Shown here: positions 1-5,008 of the stretch, piece after piece | Layout: every line of letters begins with the position of its first letter | Numbering within the stretch: position 1 is the stretch's first letter | Origin: Sedimenticola sp. | Lineage (GTDB): Bacteria > Pseudomonadota > Gammaproteobacteria > Chromatiales > Chromatiaceae | Length of the DNA: 5,008 nucleotides | Direction of reading: 5' to 3' | Assembly: GCA_027038775.1 (NCBI GenBank) | Contig: JALWGP010000087.1 | Span: 1 to 5,008, forward strand | Translations under genes and position numbers: made by a program | Notes under the pieces: model-generated | What the model saw: the letters and a program-made list of their open reading frames with translations, nothing else | Told to the model about the DNA's origin: nothing | Database searches by the model: none

Positions 1-1
1 C

Positions 2-2011
2 CTGGCCCGGCTGCGCGAGCCGCTGCTGATCCGCGGCTACTTCAGCGCTGCCACCCATCCCCTGCTGGCGCCCCTGGTGCCCCAGCTTCGCGACCTGCTG
101 GAAGAGTATGCCGTGGCCGGCCGCGGCCGGGTCCGGGTGGAGTTCGTCGACCCCCACGAGGACCCCCGGCTGGAGGAGGAGGCGGGCTCCCGCTTCGGCA
201 TCCGCCCGGTTCCCTTCCGCACCGCCAGCAAGTACCAGGCGTCGGTGGTGAACAGCTACTTCCACGTGCTGGTGAGCTATGGCGACCAGTACCAGGTGCT
301 CGACTACGAGGACCTGGTGGACGTGAAGGTGGGCTCCGAGACCGACCTCGAGGTGGCCCTGCGCAACCCCGAGTACGAGATCACCGCCGCCGTGCGCAAG
401 GTGCTCAACCAGTACCAGGGCGGGGGCAACCCCTTCCACAACCTGGCGCGCCCGGTCACCTTCACCGGCTACCTCAGTGGCGCCCTGCCCGGGGCCATGC
501 AGGAGGCACGCGGGGCGCTCGAGAAGGCGCTGGAGAAGCTGAAGAAGGAGTCGGAAGGACGTTTCCGGGTGGAGTTCCGGGATCCCGACAAGGACGAGGC
601 CCTGGCCGGTCGGCTGGAGAGGGAGGAGGGCTTCCAGCCCATGATCCTGGATCTTCTCGATCCCCGGCCCTTCTGGTTCTACCTGGTGTTGGACGATGGC
701 CGCCAGAAACTGCCGGTGCCCCTGCCCGAGACGCTCGACGAGGCGGGCTTCCGCCAAGCGCTGCTGGCCGGTGTGAAGCGCTTCTCGCCGGGCTTCCTCA
801 AGACCCTGGCGGTCCATGCGCCGGGGGGCGCGGCAACCTCCCCCTTCGGCTTCGGCGCGGCCGGCCGGCAGTACCGGGTGCTGAAGCAGCAGCTGGCCGA
901 CTCGGTGCGCTGGGTGGAGACCGACCTGGAGGAGGGGCGGGTGCCGGCGGAGGCCGACATGCTCATGGTGCTGGCGCCGGAGTCGCTGGACGAGAAGCAG
1001 CTCTTCGCCATCGATCAGTTCCTCATGCGCGGCGGGAGCGTGCTGCTGGCCACCTCGCCCTTCGACGTCACCCTCGATCCCGCGCTGGATGCCAGCAGGC
1101 TCGACAGCGGCCTCGGAGAGTGGCTCGCCGGGCACGGCCTGAAGCTGGGCGGGGAGATGGTGCTGGACCCCCGCGCCGGCGCCCTGCCCATCCCGGTGGA
1201 GCGGCACTTGGGGGGCGGCTTCGTGGTGCGGGAGATCCAGCTGGTGGACTATCCCTACATCCTCGACGTGCGCGACGAGGGGCTCAACGACGACTCCCCG
1301 GTGACCGCGGGGCTGGACCAGCTCTACGTTCCCTTCGCCTCGCCCATCGAGGTGGACGAGGCGAAGAACCGGGATCGCAGGGTCACCTGGCTGCTGCGCT
1401 CCTCGCCCGGGAGCTGGGCCTCTTCCAGCCTCGATATCGTTCCCGACTTCCGCCGGTTCGGTGCCCTGGGCTTCGCGGCGGGTGAAAAGGTCGGGCCGCG
1501 CACCCTGGCGGTGATGCTGGAAGGGCGTTTCGACTCCGCCTTCAAGGGCAAAGAATCGCCTCTTCTCACTGGAAAGGAGGCAGGGAAAAAGGAGGAAGGG
1601 AAGAAGAGAGAGGAGGCTGCGCAAGAGCAGGAACCGAAGCGTGCGGAAGGGGTGATCGAGCGTTCGCCCGACGGTGCGCGGCTGATCCTGGTGGCCTCCA
1701 ACCTGCTCTTCACCGACCAGGCGGAGGCGCTGCTGGCCGGTGCGCTGGGCACCGCTTACCGAAAGCCGGCGCGCTTCGCCCAGAACCTGGTGGACTGGTC
1801 GCTGGAGGACCAGGGACTGCTGGCCCTGCGCGGCCGCGACCGCAGCCGTTTCGCCCGCACCCTGGAGCCCATGGACGCCGCAGGCCAGCGGCTGCGCGAA
1901 TCCCTCGACTACGCCCTGGTGCTGGCCGGACTGGCGGTGGTCTGGGTCGTCCACCGGCGCCGCCGGCGTCGCCTCGAGGCCCGCTATCGGCAGATTCTGG
2001 AGGAGGTGTGA
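2..2011 (+). CDS. GldG-family ABC transporter auxiliary protein (5' end missing)
   Basis: 669 residues are visible; the frame is open at the left edge, so the true start and any N-terminal membrane segment lie outside. The opening residues (PLLIRGYFS, then RVRVEFVDP near residues 45-51) match the N-terminal domain of GldG-type subunits (DUF7088/ABC_transp_aux families). A second copy of this pattern (GYLS, then FRVEFRDP) starts near residue 151. Residues about 267-350 (TLAVHAP, then ADMLMVLAPES and RGGSVLLATSP) look like the alpha/beta ABC_transp_aux domain. A Lys/Glu-rich linker covers about 523-552. A hydrophobic segment (637-652, YALVLAGLAVVWVV) is followed by six arginines, which predicts a cytoplasmic C-terminus and a periplasmic body. 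Family members work with an ABC ATPase and ABC-2 permease; in Bacteroidetes GldG supports gliding, but elsewhere the substrate is unknown. The family call is firm; the exact role is not. Confidence 0.85.
   Translation: MARLREPLLIRGYFSAATHPLLAPLVPQLRDLLEEYAVAGRGRVRVEFVDPHEDPRLEEEAGSRFGIRPVPFRTASKYQASVVNSYFHVLVSYGDQYQVLDYEDLVDVKVGSETDLEVALRNPEYEITAAVRKVLNQYQGGGNPFHNLARPVTFTGYLSGALPGAMQEARGALEKALEKLKKESEGRFRVEFRDPDKDEALAGRLEREEGFQPMILDLLDPRPFWFYLVLDDGRQKLPVPLPETLDEAGFRQALLAGVKRFSPGFLKTLAVHAPGGAATSPFGFGAAGRQYRVLKQQLADSVRWVETDLEEGRVPAEADMLMVLAPESLDEKQLFAIDQFLMRGGSVLLATSPFDVTLDPALDASRLDSGLGEWLAGHGLKLGGEMVLDPRAGALPIPVERHLGGGFVVREIQLVDYPYILDVRDEGLNDDSPVTAGLDQLYVPFASPIEVDEAKNRDRRVTWLLRSSPGSWASSSLDIVPDFRRFGALGFAAGEKVGPRTLAVMLEGRFDSAFKGKESPLLTGKEAGKKEEGKKREEAAQEQEPKRAEGVIERSPDGARLILVASNLLFTDQAEALLAGALGTAYRKPARFAQNLVDWSLEDQGLLALRGRDRSRFARTLEPMDAAGQRLRESLDYALVLAGLAVVWVVHRRRRRRLEARYRQILEEV
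2001..2006 (+). promoter_or_regulatory. Shine-Dalgarno site of the DUF4340 gene
   Basis: AGGAGG lies in the last codons of the GldG-like gene, 6 bases before the ATG at 2013. It fixes that ATG as the start and indicates translation from the same transcript as the upstream gene. Confidence 0.75.
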
Positions 2012-2012
2012 G

Positions 2013-2945
2013 ATGAAGCGCGCGCTGTTCGTTCTCGGAACCCTGCTCGTGGTGCAGCTGCTGGCGGCGCTGGGGCTGGGCCGCCAGGGCGACCTGCTGG
2101 CTTCCCGGTCCCCGCAGAAACCGCTGCTGGCGGAGGGGGCCGCCGCCGTCGATGGGCTGGTCGTCACCGACGACGAGGAGCACCGGGTGGTGTTGCGCAA
2201 GGTGGACGGCAGGTGGCAGTTGCCCGACTACTTCGACGCGCCGGCCGATGGCGGCAAGGTGAAGGGGCTGATGGATGCCGTGGCGAAGGTGAAGCTGGGG
2301 TACCCGGTGGGCACCAGCAAAGAGGCCGCGGCCCGCTTCAAGGTGGCGGAGGAGACCTTTTCGCGCCACGTGAAGCTGATGGCGGGCGACCGGGTGGTGG
2401 CGGAGTTCTACCTGGGGCGCTCCGCCGGCGTGGACCGCAGCTACCTGCGACCGGCCGGGGAGGAGGCGGTCTACCTGGCCGGGCTGCCGGAGTGGCACTT
2501 TCCGGCCCGGCCGGAACGGTGGCTCGACCCGGCGCTGCTGAAGCCGGAGGCCGGGGGGCTCTCCTCCCTCGCCGTGGATGGGCTGAAGCTGATGAAACAG
2601 GATGAAGAGGGTTGGCGGGCCGAGGGGCTGGCCCCCGGAGAGACGCTGAAGAAGGCGGGCGTGGAGAAGCTGCTCTCCACCCTCGCCGGCCTGCGCGTGG
2701 ATGCCATCCTGGGCACCGGTCCCGATCCCTCCTGGAAGCCTGACCGGCCGGTGCGCAGGTTGGTGCTCACCGGCGAGGCCGGGGAGGTCACCTGGCTGAT
2801 GTTCGAGCCGGAGAAGGGGGATTTCCACGTGCTCAAGAGCAGCTGCCACCCCTGGTACTTCAGGCTGGAGAGCTGGAACGCCAGGCCGCTGCTCGACGCT
2901 TCCGCGCGCGAGGCGCTGGTGGAGAGGGCCGAAACGACCCCGTAG
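2013..2945 (+). CDS. DUF4340 domain-containing membrane-anchored protein
   Basis: 310 residues. The N-terminus is a short basic start followed by a hydrophobic stretch (residues 4-22, ALFVLGTLLVVQLLAALGL). No lipobox cysteine follows it, so it is probably an uncleaved signal anchor with a periplasmic body. The body shows the DUF4340 pattern twice: a strand with a Trp (VDGRWQL, W68) followed by a helix (GGKVKGLMDAVAKVK), and again EEGWRAEGL (W201) followed by a helix (GVEKLLSTLAGLRV). The start lies one base after the TGA of the GldG-like gene, behind a strong Shine-Dalgarno, so the two are co-transcribed. DUF4340 proteins are commonly encoded next to GldG-type subunits and are presumed partners of that ABC-2 system; no biochemical role is known to me. 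The TAG stop falls within the first repeat of the adjoining REP array, so the native C-terminus may have been trimmed or altered. Confidence 0.82.
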   Translation: MKRALFVLGTLLVVQLLAALGLGRQGDLLASRSPQKPLLAEGAAAVDGLVVTDDEEHRVVLRKVDGRWQLPDYFDAPADGGKVKGLMDAVAKVKLGYPVGTSKEAAARFKVAEETFSRHVKLMAGDRVVAEFYLGRSAGVDRSYLRPAGEEAVYLAGLPEWHFPARPERWLDPALLKPEAGGLSSLAVDGLKLMKQDEEGWRAEGLAPGETLKKAGVEKLLSTLAGLRVDAILGTGPDPSWKPDRPVRRLVLTGEAGEVTWLMFEPEKGDFHVLKSSCHPWYFRLESWNARPLLDASAREALVERAETTP

Positions 2946-3186
2946 GAGCGGCGCCCCCGCCGCGAATGTTTAGAGTTCGGCCCGGGGGCGGGCCTCCCAC
3001 GACTGCTGTAGGAGCGGCGCCCCCGCCGCGAATGGTTTGGAATTCGGCCCGGGGGCGGGCCTCCTACGGTTGGTGTAGGAGCGGCGCCCTCGCCGCGAAT
3101 GTTTGGAGTTCGGCCCGGGGGCGGGCCTCCTACGGTTGGTGTAGGAGCGGCGCCCCCGCCGCGAATGGTTTGGAATTCGGCCCGGG
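2942..3186 (+). repeat. Array of four REP-pair (BIME-like) units, last one truncated
   Basis: Units start at 2942, 3008, 3075 and 3141 (lengths 66, 67, 66 and 46). Each begins with GTAGGAGCGGCG-CCCCC-GCCGCGAA, a short spacer follows, and then an inverted second element reads on the minus strand as GTAGGAGGCCCG-CCCC-CGGGCCGAA (the first unit has GTGGGAGG instead). The GTAG head plus an imperfect palindrome is the hallmark of REPs mobilised by RAYT (TnpA-REP) transposases in gammaproteobacteria. No RAYT gene is in the window. Unit 4 stops after CCCGGG, just before the rnpB promoter; its 46 bases are identical to the start of unit 2. The hairpins could end or attenuate the upstream transcript (inference). 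No protein in this stretch is credible. Confidence 0.88.
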
Positions 3187-3189
3187 AAC

Positions 3190-3218
3190 TTGCAAAGTCC
3201 TGTCCCAGTCTTTATGTT
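3190..3218 (+). promoter_or_regulatory. Putative sigma70-type promoter of rnpB
   Basis: TTGCAA (3190-3195, 4 of 6 to consensus) and TATGTT (3213-3218, 4 of 6) are separated by 17 bases. Predicted initiation near 3225 coincides with the first base of the RNase P P1 helix (3224). The motifs are weak by themselves; the positional fit is the main support. Confidence 0.5.
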
Positions 3219-3223
3219 GTCGC

Positions 3224-3605
3224 GGGGAGATGGTCGGATAGCCGCTGTCGCGCCAGCGATGGAGGAAAGTCCGGGCTCCACAGGGCAGGGTGCCAGGTAA
3301 CGCCTGGGGGGCGCGAGCCCACGGAAAGTGCCACAGAAAACAGACCGCCTACCCCGGCCCCGGCCGGGCGGCAAGGGTGAAAAGGTGCGGTAAGAGCGCA
3401 CCGCGCTGCCGGTAACGGCAGTGGCAGGGTAAACCCCAGCCGGAGCAAGACCAAATAGGGAAGCGCGCGCCGCAAGGCGCGACCCGTGGCCCGCGGGAGC
3501 TTCCGGGTAGGTCGCTCGAGGCGTCCGGTGACGGGCGTCCCAGATGAATGGCTATCGGCGGCGCTCGATCGCCGCAACAGAACCCGGCTTACAGACCATC
3601 TCCCC
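3224..3605 (+). ncRNA. rnpB: RNase P RNA, bacterial class A
   Basis: Catalytic RNA of ribonuclease P, which removes 5' leaders from tRNA precursors together with the RnpA protein. Conserved blocks appear in order: GGAAAGTCCGGGCTCC (3264-3279), GGGCAGGGTGCCAGGTAACG (from 3283), GGTAAGAGCGCACCGC (3389-3404), GGAGCAAGACCAAATAGGG (3442-3460), CCGGGTAGG (3503-3511, the L15 segment that contacts tRNA CCA ends) and ACAGAACCCGGCTTA (3577-3591). P1 is a perfect 12-bp helix, 3224-3235 with 3594-3605. GGAAGC (3459-3464) pairs with GCTTCC (3499-3504), with a GCAA-capped hairpin (3466-3481) inside, as expected for the P15-P17 region. Length is about 382 nt, against 377 in E. coli. An extra GC hairpin at 3558-3575 (GCGGCG/CGCCGC), absent from E. 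coli, looks like P19. Lying just upstream of mraZ is an arrangement I recall from Pseudomonas. Confidence 0.97.
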
Positions 3606-3613
3606 ACTTTTTT
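3594..3613 (+). terminator. Possible rnpB transcript end (P1 3' strand plus T6)
   Basis: The 3' strand of P1 (GACCATCTCCCC) is followed at once by AC and six T. No local hairpin of normal terminator form precedes the T run, so termination here would depend on the long-range P1 helix or would be replaced by 3' trimming. Weak call. Confidence 0.3.
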
Positions 3614-3777
3614 CCTTCCTGATCTCTTTCGTGAACCGCTTCGCGTCCCCTTCCAGCGCGACTCTTGATAAATCACTTTAAGTTCCCTCTTCATCGCCCT
3701 GTTTTCAGGGTTCTTTGTTCCGTGCAGGCACCCGTTTGTAAGCCATTGACTTCAAAGCTTTTTTTTCCATTTCAGCC
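3606..3777. other. rnpB-mraZ intergenic stretch, AT-richer, no gene seen
   Basis: No credible reading frame. T6 at 3608-3613 lies just after the RNase P P1 strand and may mark the end of that transcript. A small hairpin CCCTG-TTTT-CAGGG (3697-3710), followed by TTCTTTGTT, could be a weak terminator. A run of eight T (3759-3766) lies just before the mraZ -35 element and could be an A/T tract that aids promoter binding. The base composition is visibly less GC-rich than the flanking genes, as is usual for promoter regions. Confidence 0.5.
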
Positions 3778-3806
3778 TTGACCGGTGGGGGATTACTGCC
3801 TATGAT
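3778..3806 (+). promoter_or_regulatory. Sigma70-type promoter of the mraZ-rsmH (dcw) operon
   Basis: TTGACC (3778-3783, 5 of 6) and TATGAT (3801-3806, 5 of 6) have ideal 17-base spacing. Initiation is predicted near A3813, giving a leader of about 35 nt before the mraZ GTG. A lone TGGGG sits in the spacer (3786-3790). Confidence 0.75.
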
Positions 3807-3818
3807 GGTGTCACGAAG

Positions 3819-3843
3819 TGGGGAATTGTGGGGAAAAGGGGGG
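3819..3843 (+). promoter_or_regulatory. MraZ operator: TGGGG repeats at 10-bp spacing
   Basis: TGGGG (3819-3823), five bases, TGGGG (3829-3833), five bases, GGGGG (3839-3843). E. coli MraZ is known to bind direct TGGGN repeats with 5-nt spacers between the mraZ promoter and its start codon; this site matches in motif, spacing and position. It starts about 6 bases after the predicted transcription start and runs into the ribosome binding site, so bound MraZ would repress its own operon. The third copy is degenerate at its first base. Confidence 0.75.
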
Positions 3844-3844
3844 A
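3836..3844 (+). promoter_or_regulatory. Ribosome binding site deciding the mraZ start
   Basis: AAGGGGGGA lies 3 bases before GTG 3848. It is a purine-rich but imperfect Shine-Dalgarno, and it favours this GTG over the in-frame GTG at 3818. Its G-run doubles as the last repeat of the MraZ operator. Confidence 0.55.
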
Positions 3845-3847
3845 TTT

Positions 3848-4306
3848 GTGTTCCTCGGCGTCAGCACGCTCAGCATGGATACCAAGGGTCGCCTGGCCAT
3901 TCCGGTGAAGTACCGGAAAGAGCTGGGCGCCGCCGACGGTTCCGGCATGGTGGTGACGGTCAATCCCCACGACCGATGCCTGTGGCTCTACCCCGAACGC
4001 GAATGGCAACCCATCGCCCAGCGGGTCTCCCGCCTTCCCTCCCTCAACCGCCAGAACAAGAACCTGCAGCGGCTGCTCATTGGTTACGCCGAGGAGGTGC
4101 AGCTCGACGGCCAGGGACGCATCCTGCTGAGCAAGTCGTTGCGCGACTATGCCGGCATGAACAAGCAGGTGGCGCTGGTGGGCCAGGGGCACAAATTCGA
4201 GATCTGGGATGCCGACGCCTGGTTCCAGAGCCAGGACGAGTGGCTGGAGGAGTTCCGCAATCCCGAGGCGGGGCTTTCGGAAGAGCTGGCCAACCTGGCC
4301 CTCTGA
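3848..4306 (+). CDS. mraZ: Transcriptional regulator MraZ
   Basis: 152 residues, the same length as E. coli MraZ. MraZ is a DNA-binding repressor of the dcw cluster that forms ring-shaped oligomers. Two SpoVT-AbrB-like halves are present, each with the signature D-x-x-[12 protein letters not shown] near residues 10-19 and LDGQGRILL in the second half. Other family-typical segments are [34 protein letters not shown] and the C-terminal [10 protein letters not shown]. The start is GTG 3848, which gives (M)[10 protein letters not shown] and aligns with MFRGATLVNLD of E. coli. Starting at GTG 3818 would add ten residues (GNCGEKGGF region) encoded by the operator itself and unlike the family. Its stop overlaps the rsmH start by one base (TGATG), so the two are one operon. 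Regulation is probably autorepression through the repeats just upstream. Confidence 0.95.
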   Translation: MFLGVSTLSMDTKGRLAIPVKYRKELGAADGSGMVVTVNPHDRCLWLYPEREWQPIAQRVSRLPSLNRQNKNLQRLLIGYAEEVQLDGQGRILLSKSLRDYAGMNKQVALVGQGHKFEIWDADAWFQSQDEWLEEFRNPEAGLSEELANLAL

Positions 4307-5008
4307 TGGGGCAGGGGTCGGTCCACAGGCCGGTGCTGCTCGAAGCGGCGGTGGCGGCCCTGGAGGTGCGGCCCGGGGGGTGCTACGTGGACGGCACCTT
4401 CGGCCGCGGCGGCCACAGCGCGGCCATCCTGGAACGGCTGGGGCCGGAGGGCTGCCTCATCGCCTTCGATCGGGACGAGGCGGCCATCGAATACGGAAGG
4501 GAACGTTGGGGTGGGGATGAACGTCTCCATCTGGTGCAGGCCAGCTTCGGCACGCTGGCGGCAGAGGCCGAAAGGCGCGGAGTGAAAGGAAAAGTGGACG
4601 GCGTGTTGCTCGACCTGGGGGTCTCCTCCCCGCAGCTGGACGAGGCCGAACGTGGCTTCAGCTTCCAGCTGGAGGGGCCGCTGGACATGCGCATGGACCG
4701 TGGCAGCGGCACCAGCGCCGCCGACTGGCTGGCGCAGGCGCCGGAAGAGGAGATCGCCCGGGTGCTGCGTGAATACGGCGAGGAGCGCTACGCCCGCCGC
4801 ATCGCCCGTGCCATCGTCGCCCGCCGGCGGCAGGCGCCGCTGCGCACCACCCGGGAGCTGGCAGAGCTGGTGGCCGCGGCCGTGCCGGCGAGAGAGAAGC
4901 ACAAGCACCCCGCCACCCGCACCTTCCAGGCCATCCGCATCCAGGTCAACCGGGAGCTCGATGAGCTGCGCCGGGGGCTGGCGCAGCTCATCGGGCTCCC
5001 GGTTGACC
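4306..5008 (+). CDS. rsmH: 16S rRNA m4C1402 methyltransferase RsmH (3' end cut by window)
   Basis: 234 codons are visible of a protein usually about 310 long. RsmH (MraW) uses S-adenosylmethionine to methylate N4 of C1402 in 16S rRNA, in the ribosomal decoding centre. Diagnostic motifs: [10 protein letters not shown] (7-16), the SAM-binding loop [10 protein letters not shown] (29-38), AFDRDEAAI (53-61), [20 protein letters not shown] (101-120), GPLDMRMD (124-131), [14 protein letters not shown] (157-170) and [16 protein letters not shown] (200-215). The ATG overlaps the mraZ TGA by one base and no good Shine-Dalgarno precedes it, so translation is probably coupled to mraZ. The expected PGGRL and SFHSLEDR motifs should come just past the edge. 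The last residues (LPVD) depart from the usual LxPGGRL; see findings. Confidence 0.96.
   Translation, partial: MGQGSVHRPVLLEAAVAALEVRPGGCYVDGTFGRGGHSAAILERLGPEGCLIAFDRDEAAIEYGRERWGGDERLHLVQASFGTLAAEAERRGVKGKVDGVLLDLGVSSPQLDEAERGFSFQLEGPLDMRMDRGSGTSAADWLAQAPEEEIARVLREYGEERYARRIARAIVARRRQAPLRTTRELAELVAAAVPAREKHKHPATRTFQAIRIQVNRELDELRRGLAQLIGLPVD

Noticed and set aside
1710..2849. Long minus-strand open frame opposite the DUF4340 gene
   Set aside because: His/Pro/Gln/Arg-rich shadow typical of high-GC DNA; the + strand frame has domain motifs, an anchor and a Shine-Dalgarno.
2942..3186. CRISPR array
   Set aside because: Units are contiguous, carry inverted palindromes and lack unique spacers; they are REP pairs.
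2966..3401. Open frames on both strands across the repeats and rnpB
   Set aside because: The translations only mirror the repeat (for example recurring ARGRASYGW) and run into the RNase P RNA; no start signal or family resemblance.
3697..3716. Rho-independent terminator CCCTG-TTTT-CAGGG
   Set aside because: Only a 5-bp stem and a broken T tract; kept as a remark in the intergenic entry, not as a terminator call.
3746..3774. Second mraZ promoter with TTGACT as -35
   Set aside because: At 17-base spacing the -10 would be ATTTCA, a poor match; the TTGACC/TATGAT pair is much better.
3818..3847. Upstream GTG start for mraZ
   Set aside because: It would add ten residues unlike any MraZ, encoded by the operator repeats; GTG 3848 aligns with the family start.
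4147..4908. Minus-strand open frame opposite mraZ/rsmH
   Set aside because: Shadow of two strongly recognised + strand genes.

Overview
The window is very GC-rich, with strong G/C preference at third codon positions. It holds an rnpB - mraZ - rsmH arrangement and GTAG-headed REP-type palindromes. Together these suggest a high-GC gammaproteobacterium, perhaps of the purple-sulfur or halo/alkaliphilic kind. This is inference: the RNase P RNA is class A and the MraZ and RsmH residues resemble the E. coli proteins, but no species can be named.

Left part (2-2945): two co-directional genes with a one-base gap. The first is the 3' part of a GldG-type auxiliary subunit of an ABC-2 transport system, mostly periplasmic with a C-terminal membrane anchor. 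The second is a membrane-anchored DUF4340 protein. Such pairs usually follow an ABC ATPase and an ABC-2 permease, which would lie left of the window. The transported substrate is unknown.

Middle (2942-3605): a compact array of four REP-pair units (the last truncated). It begins inside the stop codon of the DUF4340 gene and ends 3 bases before a putative rnpB promoter. A complete RNase P RNA gene of about 382 nt follows, closed by a perfect 12-bp P1 helix.

Right part (3606-5008): a less GC-rich intergenic stretch leads to a good sigma70-type promoter with 17-bp spacing. Next come 10-bp-spaced TGGGG repeats that match the known MraZ operator pattern, then mraZ (GTG start) and rsmH (overlapping by one base, cut by the window end). 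This is the start of the division and cell wall (dcw) cluster, apparently autoregulated by MraZ.

I see no clear new system. The most noteworthy items are the REP-pair array with two covarying stem types and an A-B-A-B higher-order structure, the internal domain duplication in the GldG-like protein, and the compact MraZ operator that overlaps the ribosome binding site.
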